This document shows positions 1 to 6,431 of a stretch of DNA of 10,006 bases, one piece after another. This DNA is from Peptococcaceae bacterium (GTDB lineage Bacteria; Bacillota; Peptococcia; Peptococcales; Peptococcaceae): contig CAAEKP010000070.1 in assembly GCA_900756555.1 (NCBI GenBank), positions 1-10,006 of the forward strand, read 5' to 3'. The notes under the pieces were generated by a model. That model saw only the letters and a program-made list of their open reading frames with translations, did not search any database and had not been told where the DNA came from. Position numbers and translations under genes: made by a program. Numbering within the stretch: the first letter of the stretch is position 1; every line of letters starts with the position of its first letter.

Positions 1-1
1 G

Positions 2-78
2 CAGTATGGAGTATTTTTTATCCAAGGATGCTTTGCATCGCTTCGCGACAAGTCCTTGACAAAAAATACTCCATACTG
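2..78. repeat. Long perfect inverted repeat (hairpin), possible mobile-element end or dispersed repeat
   Basis: Bases 2-19 are exactly complementary to 61-78, an 18-bp uninterrupted stem. It continues after one mismatch and one bulged base through 21-28 against 53-59. The loop contains a second small hairpin (38-41 with 45-48, plus 33-35 with 49-51). The stem is nearly symmetrical in sequence, so it can form on either strand. It has no T-run after the right arm, which argues against a simple terminator in the + direction, although the six T at 14-19 and six A at 61-66 lie inside the arms. It could be a dispersed palindromic repeat, a small non-autonomous element, or an end structure of a transposon, since it sits just upstream of a recombinase remnant. 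The structure is certain; the identity is not. Confidence 0.7.
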
Positions 79-174
79 AAATGTTTTCTTTGCGGAATTC
101 ATTCTAGTGGATTTTTTTCTTCCTGTTTTTTCAATATTTTTTGTCTCACATCATTGACTTCTATACACAATGTT

Positions 175-420
175 TATCAGTTCCTGTTATTCTTTTACAA
201 GCGGTATGACAGATTTACGGATATAGAGAAGAAAACATTTCTAAAAAGCTTTCTTGATTCGGTATGTATTTATGAGGAAGCAAAGAAAGATGGAAGAATA
301 TTAAAAGGCTTAAAGTTTAAGTTTCCGATATTTTGGGGTGGACGGGAAATCACGGAACTTGATTGGGACAACGAAAGTACCGTTGAGACCGTGTGTTTGT
401 TAGAACGAGTTGAGAAATAG
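175..420 (+). pseudogene. C-terminal remnant of a large serine recombinase (site-specific integrase/resolvase)
   Basis: An open frame ending at the TAG at 418-420 encodes about 80 residues that resemble the extreme C-terminus of Firmicutes large serine recombinases found on conjugative and mobilisable elements. Recognisable blocks are a YDRFTDIEKKTFLKSF-type helix, a DGRILKGLKFKFP strand region and the ending WDNESTVETVCLL. The catalytic N-terminal resolvase domain (serine nucleophile, YSR-type motifs) and the zinc-ribbon/coiled-coil parts are absent. The same frame stays open back to 28, but residues before about 175 are low-complexity and Phe/Ser/Cys-rich and do not look like recombinase. 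They are probably unrelated sequence fused by a deletion or insertion. A protein of several hundred residues would be expected, so this is a decayed remnant with no plausible activity. It marks the site of a former mobile element. The family assignment comes from motif memory, not a search. Confidence 0.72.
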
Positions 421-435
421 AAATAAGTGCTTTCA

Positions 436-470
436 GAGAGTTGGATCTATTCTTCCGACTCTCGTTTTTT
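436..470 (+). terminator. Rho-independent terminator after the recombinase remnant
   Basis: Bases 436-445 pair with 454-463 (10 bp, one G-U pair) around an 8-base loop, followed by G and then six T (465-470). It lies 15 bases after the recombinase stop. It separates that remnant from the Fic gene, so the Fic gene should need its own promoter. Confidence 0.85.
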
Positions 471-478
471 ATGGGAAA

Positions 479-552
479 AACGGAATTAGCGTAACAGAGC
501 GTTATTCCGTTAATTTGCAAAATATTATTCCGATAATATGGATATTATTCCG
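479..552. promoter_or_regulatory. Cluster of TTATTCCG palindromic boxes, candidate operator of the Fic gene
   Basis: The octamer TTATTCCG occurs at 502-509, 525-532 and 545-552, and its core ATTCCG occurs inverted at 481-486. The middle copy lies in an 18-base dyad: ATATTAT (522-528), centre TCCG, then ATAATAT (533-539). The first copy forms a wider inverted repeat, AACGGAAT (479-486) with ATTCCGTT (504-511). The direct copies are 23 and 20 bases apart, roughly two helical turns, as expected for sites bound on one face of DNA. The cluster sits directly upstream of a gene whose product has an N-terminal helix-turn-helix, so autoregulation is a reasonable inference. A different regulator is also possible. 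Confidence 0.55.
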
Positions 553-567
553 AAAAAGTTGTATACT
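539..567 (+). promoter_or_regulatory. Candidate promoter of the Fic gene
   Basis: A TATACT box (562-567) is preceded, with a 17-base spacer, by TGGATA (539-544), a weak match to TTGACA. It overlaps the last TTATTCCG box (545-552) and ends 25 bases before the ATG. The placement fits repression by a factor bound to the boxes. The -35 match is poor, so this is only a candidate. Confidence 0.35.
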
Positions 568-592
568 ATCAATTAGATTGGAGGGAGAATCC

Positions 593-1486
593 ATGTTTAT
601 GACAGTAAAACAAGCTGCTGAAAAGTGGAATATTTCTGATAGAAGAATTCGCGTTCTTTGTTCCGAAGGAAAAATTCCCGGCGCATACCAAGAAGGGCGT
701 GGATGGAAAATCCCGATTGATGCCGATAAACCAGCTGATGGGCGTTATAAATCCAAGGAAAGTATTCTGTTGCAAATTGATCGTAAAAAAGCAGAATTAG
801 ATGGCAGACGACCTTTAACAGAAGGAGAAGCAGCCAGACTTACGGAAGAATTTACTGTAGAATACACCTATAATTCAAATGCAATTGAGGGTAATACACT
901 TACCTTGCGGGAGACAGACTTAGTATTACGAGGGCTTACCATTGACCAGAAGCCACTAAAAGACCACATGGAGGCAGTTGGTCATAAAGAGGCATTTGAA
1001 TTTGTGAGGGAACTTGTAAAAGATAATGTGCCGATTAGTGAAAGCATCATAAAGCAGATTCATTATCTTGTTCTTGCCGATAAGAAAGATGACCGCGGTG
1101 TGTATCGCAGGGTTCCGGTGCGCATTATGGGCGCACAGCACGAACCGGTACAGCCATATCTGATTCAGCCCAAAATGGAGCAGCTTTTACATGACTTCGC
1201 CGAAAGCAACGAACACATTATAACAAAATTGGCGCGGTTTCATATTGAATTTGAAGGAATTCATCCTTTTATTGACGGCAACGGTCGAACAGGGAGATTG
1301 TTAGTAAATTTAGAATTGATGAAAGCTGGCTATCCGCCCATTGATATTAAGTTTGCGGATAGAATTTCATATTATAACGCATTTGATGCGTACTATGCAA
1401 AACATAATCTTTCTGCAATGGAAAATCTATTTGCAGGATATGTAAATGCACGATTAGATGCGTATCTAAAAATGTTGCATGATTAA
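593..1486 (+). CDS. Fic family protein (AMP-transferase fold) with N-terminal helix-turn-helix
   Basis: Encodes 297 aa. The frame is open upstream to 410, but ATG 593 is chosen because GGAGG lies at 580-584, 8 bases before it, and the longer version would run through the terminator and operator boxes. Residues about 4-45 look like a MerR/excisionase-type winged helix (TVKQAAEKWNIS...RGWKIP). The Fic core follows, with the catalytic motif HPFIDGNGRTGR at 224-235 (H224 base, D228, N230, R235), so the active site looks intact. The inhibitory motif S95-N-A-I-E99-G100 lies N-terminal to it, matching class II Fic proteins in which Glu blocks productive ATP binding. Such proteins typically transfer AMP to a protein hydroxyl; the target here is unknown. 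No separate antitoxin gene is seen upstream, consistent with built-in inhibition. It is followed after 57 bases by a putative nuclease gene on the same strand. Confidence 0.92.
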   Translation: MFMTVKQAAEKWNISDRRIRVLCSEGKIPGAYQEGRGWKIPIDADKPADGRYKSKESILLQIDRKKAELDGRRPLTEGEAARLTEEFTVEYTYNSNAIEGNTLTLRETDLVLRGLTIDQKPLKDHMEAVGHKEAFEFVRELVKDNVPISESIIKQIHYLVLADKKDDRGVYRRVPVRIMGAQHEPVQPYLIQPKMEQLLHDFAESNEHIITKLARFHIEFEGIHPFIDGNGRTGRLLVNLELMKAGYPPIDIKFADRISYYNAFDAYYAKHNLSAMENLFAGYVNARLDAYLKMLHD

Positions 1487-1543
1487 AAAGTGGTCGTTAG
1501 AATGTTTATTATACTAATGTAGGAAAGAAGGGATATTGTAATT

Positions 1544-2470
1544 ATGACAGATCTTGCACGATTAAAAGAAATAAAAGATTTGCGAGTTGTTTGGCCTCAT
1601 GAAGCTTTGGATTTTACTCCTTGGCTGGCAGAAGAAAAAAATCTTGAAATGCTTGCAGATGCAATAGGTTTAGAAATTACACTTGATGAAACAGAATCAA
1701 GTGTTGGGGATTTTAATGTGGATATTTATGCAACGGAATCGGGAACAGATAGAAAAATTATTATTGAAAATCAGTTGGAAGACACAAATCATGACCATCT
1801 TGGTAAATTGATTACGTATGCTTCGGGTAAGTCAGCCGATATAATTATTTGGGTTGTTAAACGTGCAAGAGAGGAACATCGTGCTGCTATTGAATGGCTT
1901 AACAATCACACAGATGAAAATATTGCATTTTTCTTAATAGAAATAAAGTTATATCAAATTGGAAATTCCGATATTGCAGTGAAATTTGAAGTGGCAGAGA
2001 AACCAAATGATTGGGCGAAGGAGATGAAACATCGATTAAATACTTCTCCAATTCTTCAAGCGCGATATGAATATTGGATGGCATTTAATGACTATGCATA
2101 TAACAATAATTTTTTTGCAAAAGAATTTAATAAGAGAAAAGCTAACACAGATCATTGGATGACATTAAGTGTTGGTTCTTCAGCGTGCCATATAAATTTA
2201 CTTCAACTCAGAAAAGACAATCGTATTGCCGTTGAATGGTATATTTCTGATGATAAAGATTTGTATCATAAATTCTTTTCTCATAAGGAAGATATTGAGA
2301 CCGTTATGGGTATTGGTCTTGATTGGCGGGAGTTACCAGATAAAAAGGCGAGTAGAATACTAATAAAGTATGTTGTTGATTTTGAAAATAAGGATAAATG
2401 GATAGAACAGTTTGAATGGATTATAGATGTATGCCTAAAAATGAAAAAATCATTTAAGAAATATTTATAA
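1544..2470 (+). CDS. DUF4268-type protein with PD-(D/E)XK-like nuclease core
   Basis: Encodes 308 aa with no signal peptide or membrane segment, so probably cytoplasmic. Residues about 50-130 resemble a PD-(D/E)XK nuclease fold: D60 in FNVDIYA, then E75-N-Q77 at the end of a hydrophobic strand (KIIIENQLE), then H83-D-H-L-G-K88 and TYASG. The E-x-Q in place of E-x-K is a known variant in this superfamily. The C-terminal half (about 165-300), with WMTLSVGSS and the ending WIEQFEWIIDVCLKMKKSF, matches my recollection of DUF4268. Members often sit in accessory or restriction/defence regions, but activity is rarely shown, so nuclease function is inference. AAGGG at 1528-1532 is 11 bases before the ATG, a rather long gap. 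The gene is the most AT-rich in the window and follows the Fic gene without a terminator, suggesting co-transcription. An alternative is a stand-alone restriction-like enzyme. Confidence 0.75.
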   Translation: MTDLARLKEIKDLRVVWPHEALDFTPWLAEEKNLEMLADAIGLEITLDETESSVGDFNVDIYATESGTDRKIIIENQLEDTNHDHLGKLITYASGKSADIIIWVVKRAREEHRAAIEWLNNHTDENIAFFLIEIKLYQIGNSDIAVKFEVAEKPNDWAKEMKHRLNTSPILQARYEYWMAFNDYAYNNNFFAKEFNKRKANTDHWMTLSVGSSACHINLLQLRKDNRIAVEWYISDDKDLYHKFFSHKEDIETVMGIGLDWRELPDKKASRILIKYVVDFENKDKWIEQFEWIIDVCLKMKKSFKKYL

Positions 2471-2499
2471 ATTACAACAAATTTACAAGGGAGGCAGTT

Positions 2500-3747
2500 A
2501 TGCAACAGACTTTAGCGATTATCGGCGGAGGTGCGTCGGGCTTGTGTGCTGCGGTGTATGCGGGGCAGTTGGGCGGCTTTGACCGCATTCTGCTGTTTGA
2601 GCGTGGGCCGCGAGTGGGGCGCAAGCTCTTGGCTACGGGCAACGGGCGGTGCAATCTGACCAACCGTTTTTTTACGGAAAAAAATTATCATGGCGCGCAG
2701 CCGGCGTTTACCCGTCCTGCCTTTGAAAAATATGATTTAGAGCAGGTGCTGGCTTTCTTTGAAGGTTTGGGGCTGCTCTTTCACGAGGGCGATAACGGCA
2801 AGTTATATCCGCGCTCGTTGCAGGCAGCATCGGTGCTGGATGCGCTGCGCTTAGAGGCAGATGCATTGGGCGTGCAGATTCAGTGTGATACAGAGGTAAC
2901 AGCCGTTCAGCCAACGAAGAAAGGGTTTACCTTACAATTTGCTGACGGCGCTGCTGTGTCTGCTACAAAAGTTCTGGTGGCAGCTGGTGGTGCGGCATCG
3001 CCAAAACTGGGCGGTTGCGATAGTGGCTATCATTTGCTGCGGGAATTGGGGCACAACGTCACAGCTACACAGCCATCCATCGTGCAGTTAAAGACAGAAA
3101 CCAGCGCTATCAAGCCGGTGAGTGGCATCAAATTTGACGGCGTGGCTTCCTTGTGGGATAAAGATAAATTGCTGCGCTCGGAAACAGGGGAGATTTTATT
3201 CACCGATTACGGCTTGTCTGGTCCGCCAATTTTACAGCTTTCCTGCACTGCCACCCATTTAGTTGGTAAAAAAGGCCACGCACCCAAAATTTCGCTGGAT
3301 TTACTGCCGGAATATACGGAAAAAGAATTGTACACGCTGCTATATCAGCGCATGTACAGCCGTCCAGATACCACGCTGGAAAACTTCTTTTTAGGTGTTC
3401 TGCACAAACGATTGGGGCAGACTGTGCTTAAAGCTGCCGGCATTGCGCCATTATCCCGCACAGCCAGCAGCATGACCCGTGCGGAGATTACCGCGCTGGT
3501 GAAAACTTTAAAATGCTGGATGATTCCAGTCACGGGCACCAACGGTTTTGCCAATGCGCAGGTGACGGCAGGCGGTGCAGATACTTCACAGTTTGATGCG
3601 CAGACAATGGAATCCAAATTAGTTCCTGGCCTGTATGCCAGTGGGGAAGTGCTGGATATTGACGGCGACTGCGGCGGATTTAATCTGCAATGGGCGTGGT
3701 CATCGGCTATGCTGGCGGTGGAATCCATGCTGGCAACATTAAGTTAG
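2500..3747 (+). CDS. NAD(P)/FAD-dependent oxidoreductase, BaiN/YhiN/HI0933 family
   Basis: Encodes 415 aa, the usual length for the family. An N-terminal Rossmann dinucleotide-binding motif G9-G-G-A-S-G14 is followed by the acidic residue E34 at the end of the second strand, then the family signature RVGRKLLATGNGRCNLTN at 38-55. The C-terminus has the second FAD-contacting signature, GEVLDIDGDCGGFNLQWAWSSA (382-403). These mark the flavoprotein family that includes E. coli YhiN and BaiN, a flavoprotein reported in bile-acid 7-dehydroxylation in Clostridium scindens. Most members lie outside bile-acid operons and their substrate is unknown, so the bai name is not justified here. AAGGGAGG at 2487-2494 supports the start. 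Base composition shifts abruptly upward in G+C at this gene compared with the two genes before it. No terminator separates it from the upstream gene (29-base gap). It is followed 13 bases later by the immunity-like gene. Confidence 0.9.
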   Translation: MQQTLAIIGGGASGLCAAVYAGQLGGFDRILLFERGPRVGRKLLATGNGRCNLTNRFFTEKNYHGAQPAFTRPAFEKYDLEQVLAFFEGLGLLFHEGDNGKLYPRSLQAASVLDALRLEADALGVQIQCDTEVTAVQPTKKGFTLQFADGAAVSATKVLVAAGGAASPKLGGCDSGYHLLRELGHNVTATQPSIVQLKTETSAIKPVSGIKFDGVASLWDKDKLLRSETGEILFTDYGLSGPPILQLSCTATHLVGKKGHAPKISLDLLPEYTEKELYTLLYQRMYSRPDTTLENFFLGVLHKRLGQTVLKAAGIAPLSRTASSMTRAEITALVKTLKCWMIPVTGTNGFANAQVTAGGADTSQFDAQTMESKLVPGLYASGEVLDIDGDCGGFNLQWAWSSAMLAVESMLATLS

Positions 3748-3760
3748 AGAGGTTAGAATT

Positions 3761-4288
3761 ATGGCAAAATTACGCAAAATGTTAGGCGATGTCAACGCGC
3801 CGGTGACTGTGGCGTTGATGCAGTTGATTGAAACGCAGAGCGGAACTACATTGGCAAGCTGGGCGTTATCCTTTGTGGAAGAGAATGTCCTGCCAATTTA
3901 TGCAAAAGCGTATCCAGATGATGTAGTTGTGCGTCAGGCCATTGATGCTGCCAAGGGGTATGTGGCAGGCGAGGTAACGCTGAAAGAGGTAAAAACGCAG
4001 ATAAAAATAGTCAACCAGATTGCCCGTGACACAGTGGATACTCCGATAGCACAGGCGGCAGTTCGCGCCATTGCGACTGCTTGTGCGGTCACCTACTCAC
4101 CGACTGGCGCACTGGGTTACACCTTTTACGCGGCCGCTGCCATTGTGTATGATAAAGTTGGTGTGCAGGAAAAGCCTGCTGTGTATGATGAATTGGCTGC
4201 CAAAGAATTTGATAATCTTCTGGCATCCTTACAGGCCGTTGCGGTAGCGGATGAGCCAAATCCGGTGAAGGTCAACTGGAACTGCTAA
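3761..4288 (+). CDS. Imm5-like putative immunity protein
   Basis: Encodes 175 aa, mostly helical and cytoplasmic, with no signal peptide or transmembrane segment. The pattern AIDAAKGYVAGEVTLKEVK, then ARDTVDTPIAQAAVRAIATACAV, an alanine-rich helix with FYAAAAIVYDKVG, and the ending EPNPVKVNWNC resembles proteins annotated as putative immunity protein (Imm5-like). Those were proposed as protectors against polymorphic toxins from their genomic neighbourhoods. No toxin, secretion or polymorphic-toxin repeat gene is visible nearby. Here the gene instead follows a flavoprotein by 13 bases (GAGAGG at 3747-3752), so either it is an orphan or the family has a non-immunity role. The composition matches the flavoprotein and not the AT-rich island. 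The family name rests on motif memory and is moderate in confidence; the existence of the gene is firm. Confidence 0.65.
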   Translation: MAKLRKMLGDVNAPVTVALMQLIETQSGTTLASWALSFVEENVLPIYAKAYPDDVVVRQAIDAAKGYVAGEVTLKEVKTQIKIVNQIARDTVDTPIAQAAVRAIATACAVTYSPTGALGYTFYAAAAIVYDKVGVQEKPAVYDELAAKEFDNLLASLQAVAVADEPNPVKVNWNC

Positions 4289-4316
4289 AGTTAATACAAA
4301 AAAATAGAATAAGGAT

Positions 4317-4422
4317 AGTGTCGCAGAAGTGTCATTTCGACCGAAACGTAGTGAAGTGGAGAAATCGTTTCTTTTACAGAAACTATATTCAGACAAATGA
4401 TGATTTTCTGCGGCACTTTTTT
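4317..4422 (+). terminator. Long-stem terminator whose loop carries an intergenic repeat
   Basis: Bases 4317-4328 pair with 4406-4417 (12 bp, one G-U pair), followed by a run of T to 4422. That fits a rho-independent terminator for the flavoprotein/immunity unit, except that the loop is 77 bases. The loop begins with GTCATTTCGACCGAAACG (4331-4348) and GTGGAGAAATC (4356-4366), in which ATTTC and GAAAT can pair. I recall similar GTCATTTCGACCGAA...GTGGAGAAATC units as dispersed intergenic repeats in gut Bacillota, but copy number cannot be tested from one window. It could therefore be a repeat element that also supplies termination. Confidence 0.65.
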
Positions 4423-4457
4423 GTGCGCCAAAACAATCAATCATATTAATTCCATGC

Positions 4458-4486
4458 TTGACAATCCATGTCTAATGTATTAGACT
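4458..4486 (+). promoter_or_regulatory. Promoter of the M56/BlaI sensor operon
   Basis: A perfect TTGACA (4458-4463) is separated by 17 bases from TAGACT (4481-4486), a 4 of 6 match to TATAAT. It lies 46 bases before the first M56 start codon. The -10 box overlaps the right half of the first dyad operator, so repressor binding would block RNA polymerase. Confidence 0.75.
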
Positions 4487-4508
4487 AAAAATGTCTAATA
4501 GAGTAGAC
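4470..4508. promoter_or_regulatory. Tandem dyad operators for a BlaI/MecI-type repressor
   Basis: Operator 1 is GTCTAAT-GT-ATTAGAC (4470-4485), a perfect 7-bp dyad around a 2-bp centre. Operator 2 is GTCTAAT-AG-AGTAGAC (4493-4508), with 6 of 7 arm positions symmetrical. Its centre lies 23 bases from that of operator 1, about two helical turns. The 16-bp length and TCTA-type arms fit the sites of BlaI/MecI repressors, and a BlaI-type gene lies in the same array. No comparable dyad is visible before the BlaI gene or the later M56 genes, so the whole array is probably controlled from here. Confidence 0.8.
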
Positions 4509-4531
4509 ATGAATTGTGAGGGGGTGCAAAA

Positions 4532-6346
4532 ATGGAAGATTATTTTTTATCATGGTTGAATATGACGATCACAGCCAGTTGGGTAATTGTAGCAGTATTG
4601 TTGCTGCGTCTTGTGTTGCGGCTTTTGCCCAAACGCTATCTTTGTTTGCTCTGGCTGGTGGTTCTGTTTCGTTTATTATGCCCTGTGTCATTGGAATCAG
4701 AATTTAGTTTGATACCTTACCATGACCAAATACAGGTGCAATCGTTCCATAACACGCCGCAAATAGAAACTTCGGTGGACACGGTAAACCAAATCGCAAA
4801 TCAGACGGTGAATCCTCTATTGGAACGATATTTTGCAGCACAGCCAGAGAATAACGTTTATCCGTGGGGATTGATGGCGAGCGTTTTGCTTCTTGCATGG
4901 AAAACTGGCATGATTGTTTTATTCGCCTATACATTTATCAGTTGGGAATTATTGCGTGTTCGTTTAAAAGATGCCCTGCGAGAGCCCGATGGTGGTTATA
5001 CTTGCAATGAAATTTCCAGCCCCTTTGTGTTTGGCATCTTGCGACCAAAAGTTTATTTACCCAGTGGATTATCCCAAGAGGAGCGCCGCTGGATTTTGCT
5101 GCATGAACGTAGCCATATTCACCGCGGTGATTTTATCCTGAAACCATTATTCTGGTGCGGTGTTATCCTCCATTGGCTCAATCCTTTGGTATGGGTGGCA
5201 TGGTATTACTATACTCGCGATTTAGAGCTGGCCTGCGATGAACAGGCGGTACAAAAGTTCAGCCACGCAGAGCGGCAGCGTTATAGTAATGTGTTGGTGT
5301 CGCTGGCGGTGCAGCCGCAAAAAGTTCCCTGCCCATTAGCCTTTGGCGCTACAGGCATTCGGCAGCGTGTTCGCTATGTACTGAACTATCGGCGGCGAGC
5401 ACCTTGGCTGATAGCAGGTACTGTTTGTGCTATGATCGTGCTGATGCTGGTGTTGGCGGTGAATCCATTTCAAGTATACACTTTGGGGGAAGTGCGTGAA
5501 AGTATAGCGCAGGAATATAAAAATATCGCTTATGCGGAAATTTGTTGGGGAAGTGCTGTTGTTACTTGTACAAATCCAGAGGAAATTGCGCAGATGCAAA
5601 AACAGTTGGCGGCGTTAGAGGTGCAGAAGAAGGGAAAAGACTCACGGTATGAGTTTATGATGATGGGATATCAGCCGGATTCTTTAACTGCGGATAATTG
5701 GATTCGTTTCTATGATGCAGCAGGCGTTTATCTGACAGGTATTTCGATTAGAAACAATTGCAAAGAAATTTCACCAGGGCGGCCTGCGCAGGAGAATTTC
5801 GGCTATTTACAGGTAGAGCATCCAGAACAATTACAGCAGATGTTACAGCGCTATTGCAGTGCAGAACGAAAACGATTAGCTGACACTACATTTTTAACAG
5901 ATTTAACTGGCGATGGCGTAGACGAACAGATTGTTGTCAATTCAGACTTTGCTGTGCAGGGGCATCACCTTGTTATGGCTGTTTATGAAGAAAACGGTAA
6001 TATTTTAACCAAACGTGTTTTTGAAAGAAATCATGAAGTGGACTATTGTGTGGGCCTTTATCAGGAAGATGACAGCACTTATCTGCTGGAAGGATATCCA
6101 TTTATTTATCTGAAGCAGGGGAGTGGACGCCCGACTTTCGTTTTTACAAGATTTCAGAAAGACGGCAGCTCTGAGCGAAAAGATTTCACTCCGGCCTGGT
6201 TGTCGGAGCAGAAGCAGGAGAATGGCGTACAGTCTATGCAGTCCTTGCGTGAATTATTTCTGCAAAACGAAGGACATTTACAGGGTACCGTTCTTTTGTA
6301 TGGTATGACAGACGGTGTGTGTTGGTATCCTGCTAAGAAACAATGA
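4532..6346 (+). CDS. M56 family (BlaR1-type) membrane metallopeptidase, copy 1
   Basis: Encodes 604 aa. The start has AGGGGG (4519-4524) 7 bases upstream. Hydrophobic segments at about 7-30, 36-54, 113-138 and 291-311 anchor the N-terminal protease domain, with a further hydrophobic stretch at 203-226. The gluzincin motif H191-E192-R-S-H195 and a downstream E232 in DLELACDE supply the expected zinc ligands and catalytic Glu, so the protease looks active. In BlaR1 this domain responds to ligand binding outside the cell and triggers cleavage of the BlaI repressor. The extracellular part (about 312-604) has no SxxK, SxN or KTG transpeptidase motifs, so it is not a beta-lactam sensor of the BlaR1 type. 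It contains D457-L-T-G-D461-G-V-D-E465, a calcium-loop or FG-GAP-like pattern. It is first in the array, directly under the BlaI-type operators. The ligand is unknown. Confidence 0.9.
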   Translation: MEDYFLSWLNMTITASWVIVAVLLLRLVLRLLPKRYLCLLWLVVLFRLLCPVSLESEFSLIPYHDQIQVQSFHNTPQIETSVDTVNQIANQTVNPLLERYFAAQPENNVYPWGLMASVLLLAWKTGMIVLFAYTFISWELLRVRLKDALREPDGGYTCNEISSPFVFGILRPKVYLPSGLSQEERRWILLHERSHIHRGDFILKPLFWCGVILHWLNPLVWVAWYYYTRDLELACDEQAVQKFSHAERQRYSNVLVSLAVQPQKVPCPLAFGATGIRQRVRYVLNYRRRAPWLIAGTVCAMIVLMLVLAVNPFQVYTLGEVRESIAQEYKNIAYAEICWGSAVVTCTNPEEIAQMQKQLAALEVQKKGKDSRYEFMMMGYQPDSLTADNWIRFYDAAGVYLTGISIRNNCKEISPGRPAQENFGYLQVEHPEQLQQMLQRYCSAERKRLADTTFLTDLTGDGVDEQIVVNSDFAVQGHHLVMAVYEENGNILTKRVFERNHEVDYCVGLYQEDDSTYLLEGYPFIYLKQGSGRPTFVFTRFQKDGSSERKDFTPAWLSEQKQENGVQSMQSLRELFLQNEGHLQGTVLLYGMTDGVCWYPAKKQ

Positions 6347-6431
6347 GTGAAAAGGCAAGATGAATTATTATAGTGCGCTGGTATTTGTGTGATTGCCAGA
6401 GTGTGATATGTGATAGTAGGAGGAATTTACC
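6347..6431 (+). other. Spacer between M56 copy 1 and the BlaI-type gene
   Basis: This 85-base stretch holds the ribosome binding site of the repressor gene (6418-6423). I see no T-tailed hairpin and no GTCTAAT-type dyad. TTGCCA at 6393-6398 lacks a convincing -10 partner. The simplest reading is an untranslated operon spacer, possibly with weak promoter activity. Confidence 0.5.

Noticed and set aside
28..174. N-terminal part of the first open frame as real protein
   Set aside because: It begins inside the hairpin, has no ribosome binding site, and is low-complexity Phe/Ser/Cys-rich sequence unlike recombinases.
410..592. Upstream extension of the Fic reading frame to 410
   Set aside because: It would translate through a terminator hairpin and the operator-like boxes and lacks a ribosome binding site at 410. 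ATG 593 has a well-spaced GGAGG.
1497..1515. Separate promoter for the DUF4268 gene (TATACT at 1510-1515)
   Set aside because: No acceptable -35 box lies at 16-18 bases, and the gap from the Fic gene is short, so co-transcription is more likely.
3345..3728. Antisense open frame of 127 codons
   Set aside because: It is opposite the conserved C-terminal part of the flavoprotein gene, with no domain or start signal.
2500..3747. Bile-acid 7-dehydroxylation gene baiN
   Set aside because: The protein belongs to the same flavoprotein family, but no other bai genes are nearby and most family members have no link to bile acids.
6371..6405. Possible hairpin terminator between M56 copy 1 and the BlaI-type gene
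   Set aside because: Only a CTGG/CCAG stem of about 4-5 bp is present, with no T-run, so it is too weak.
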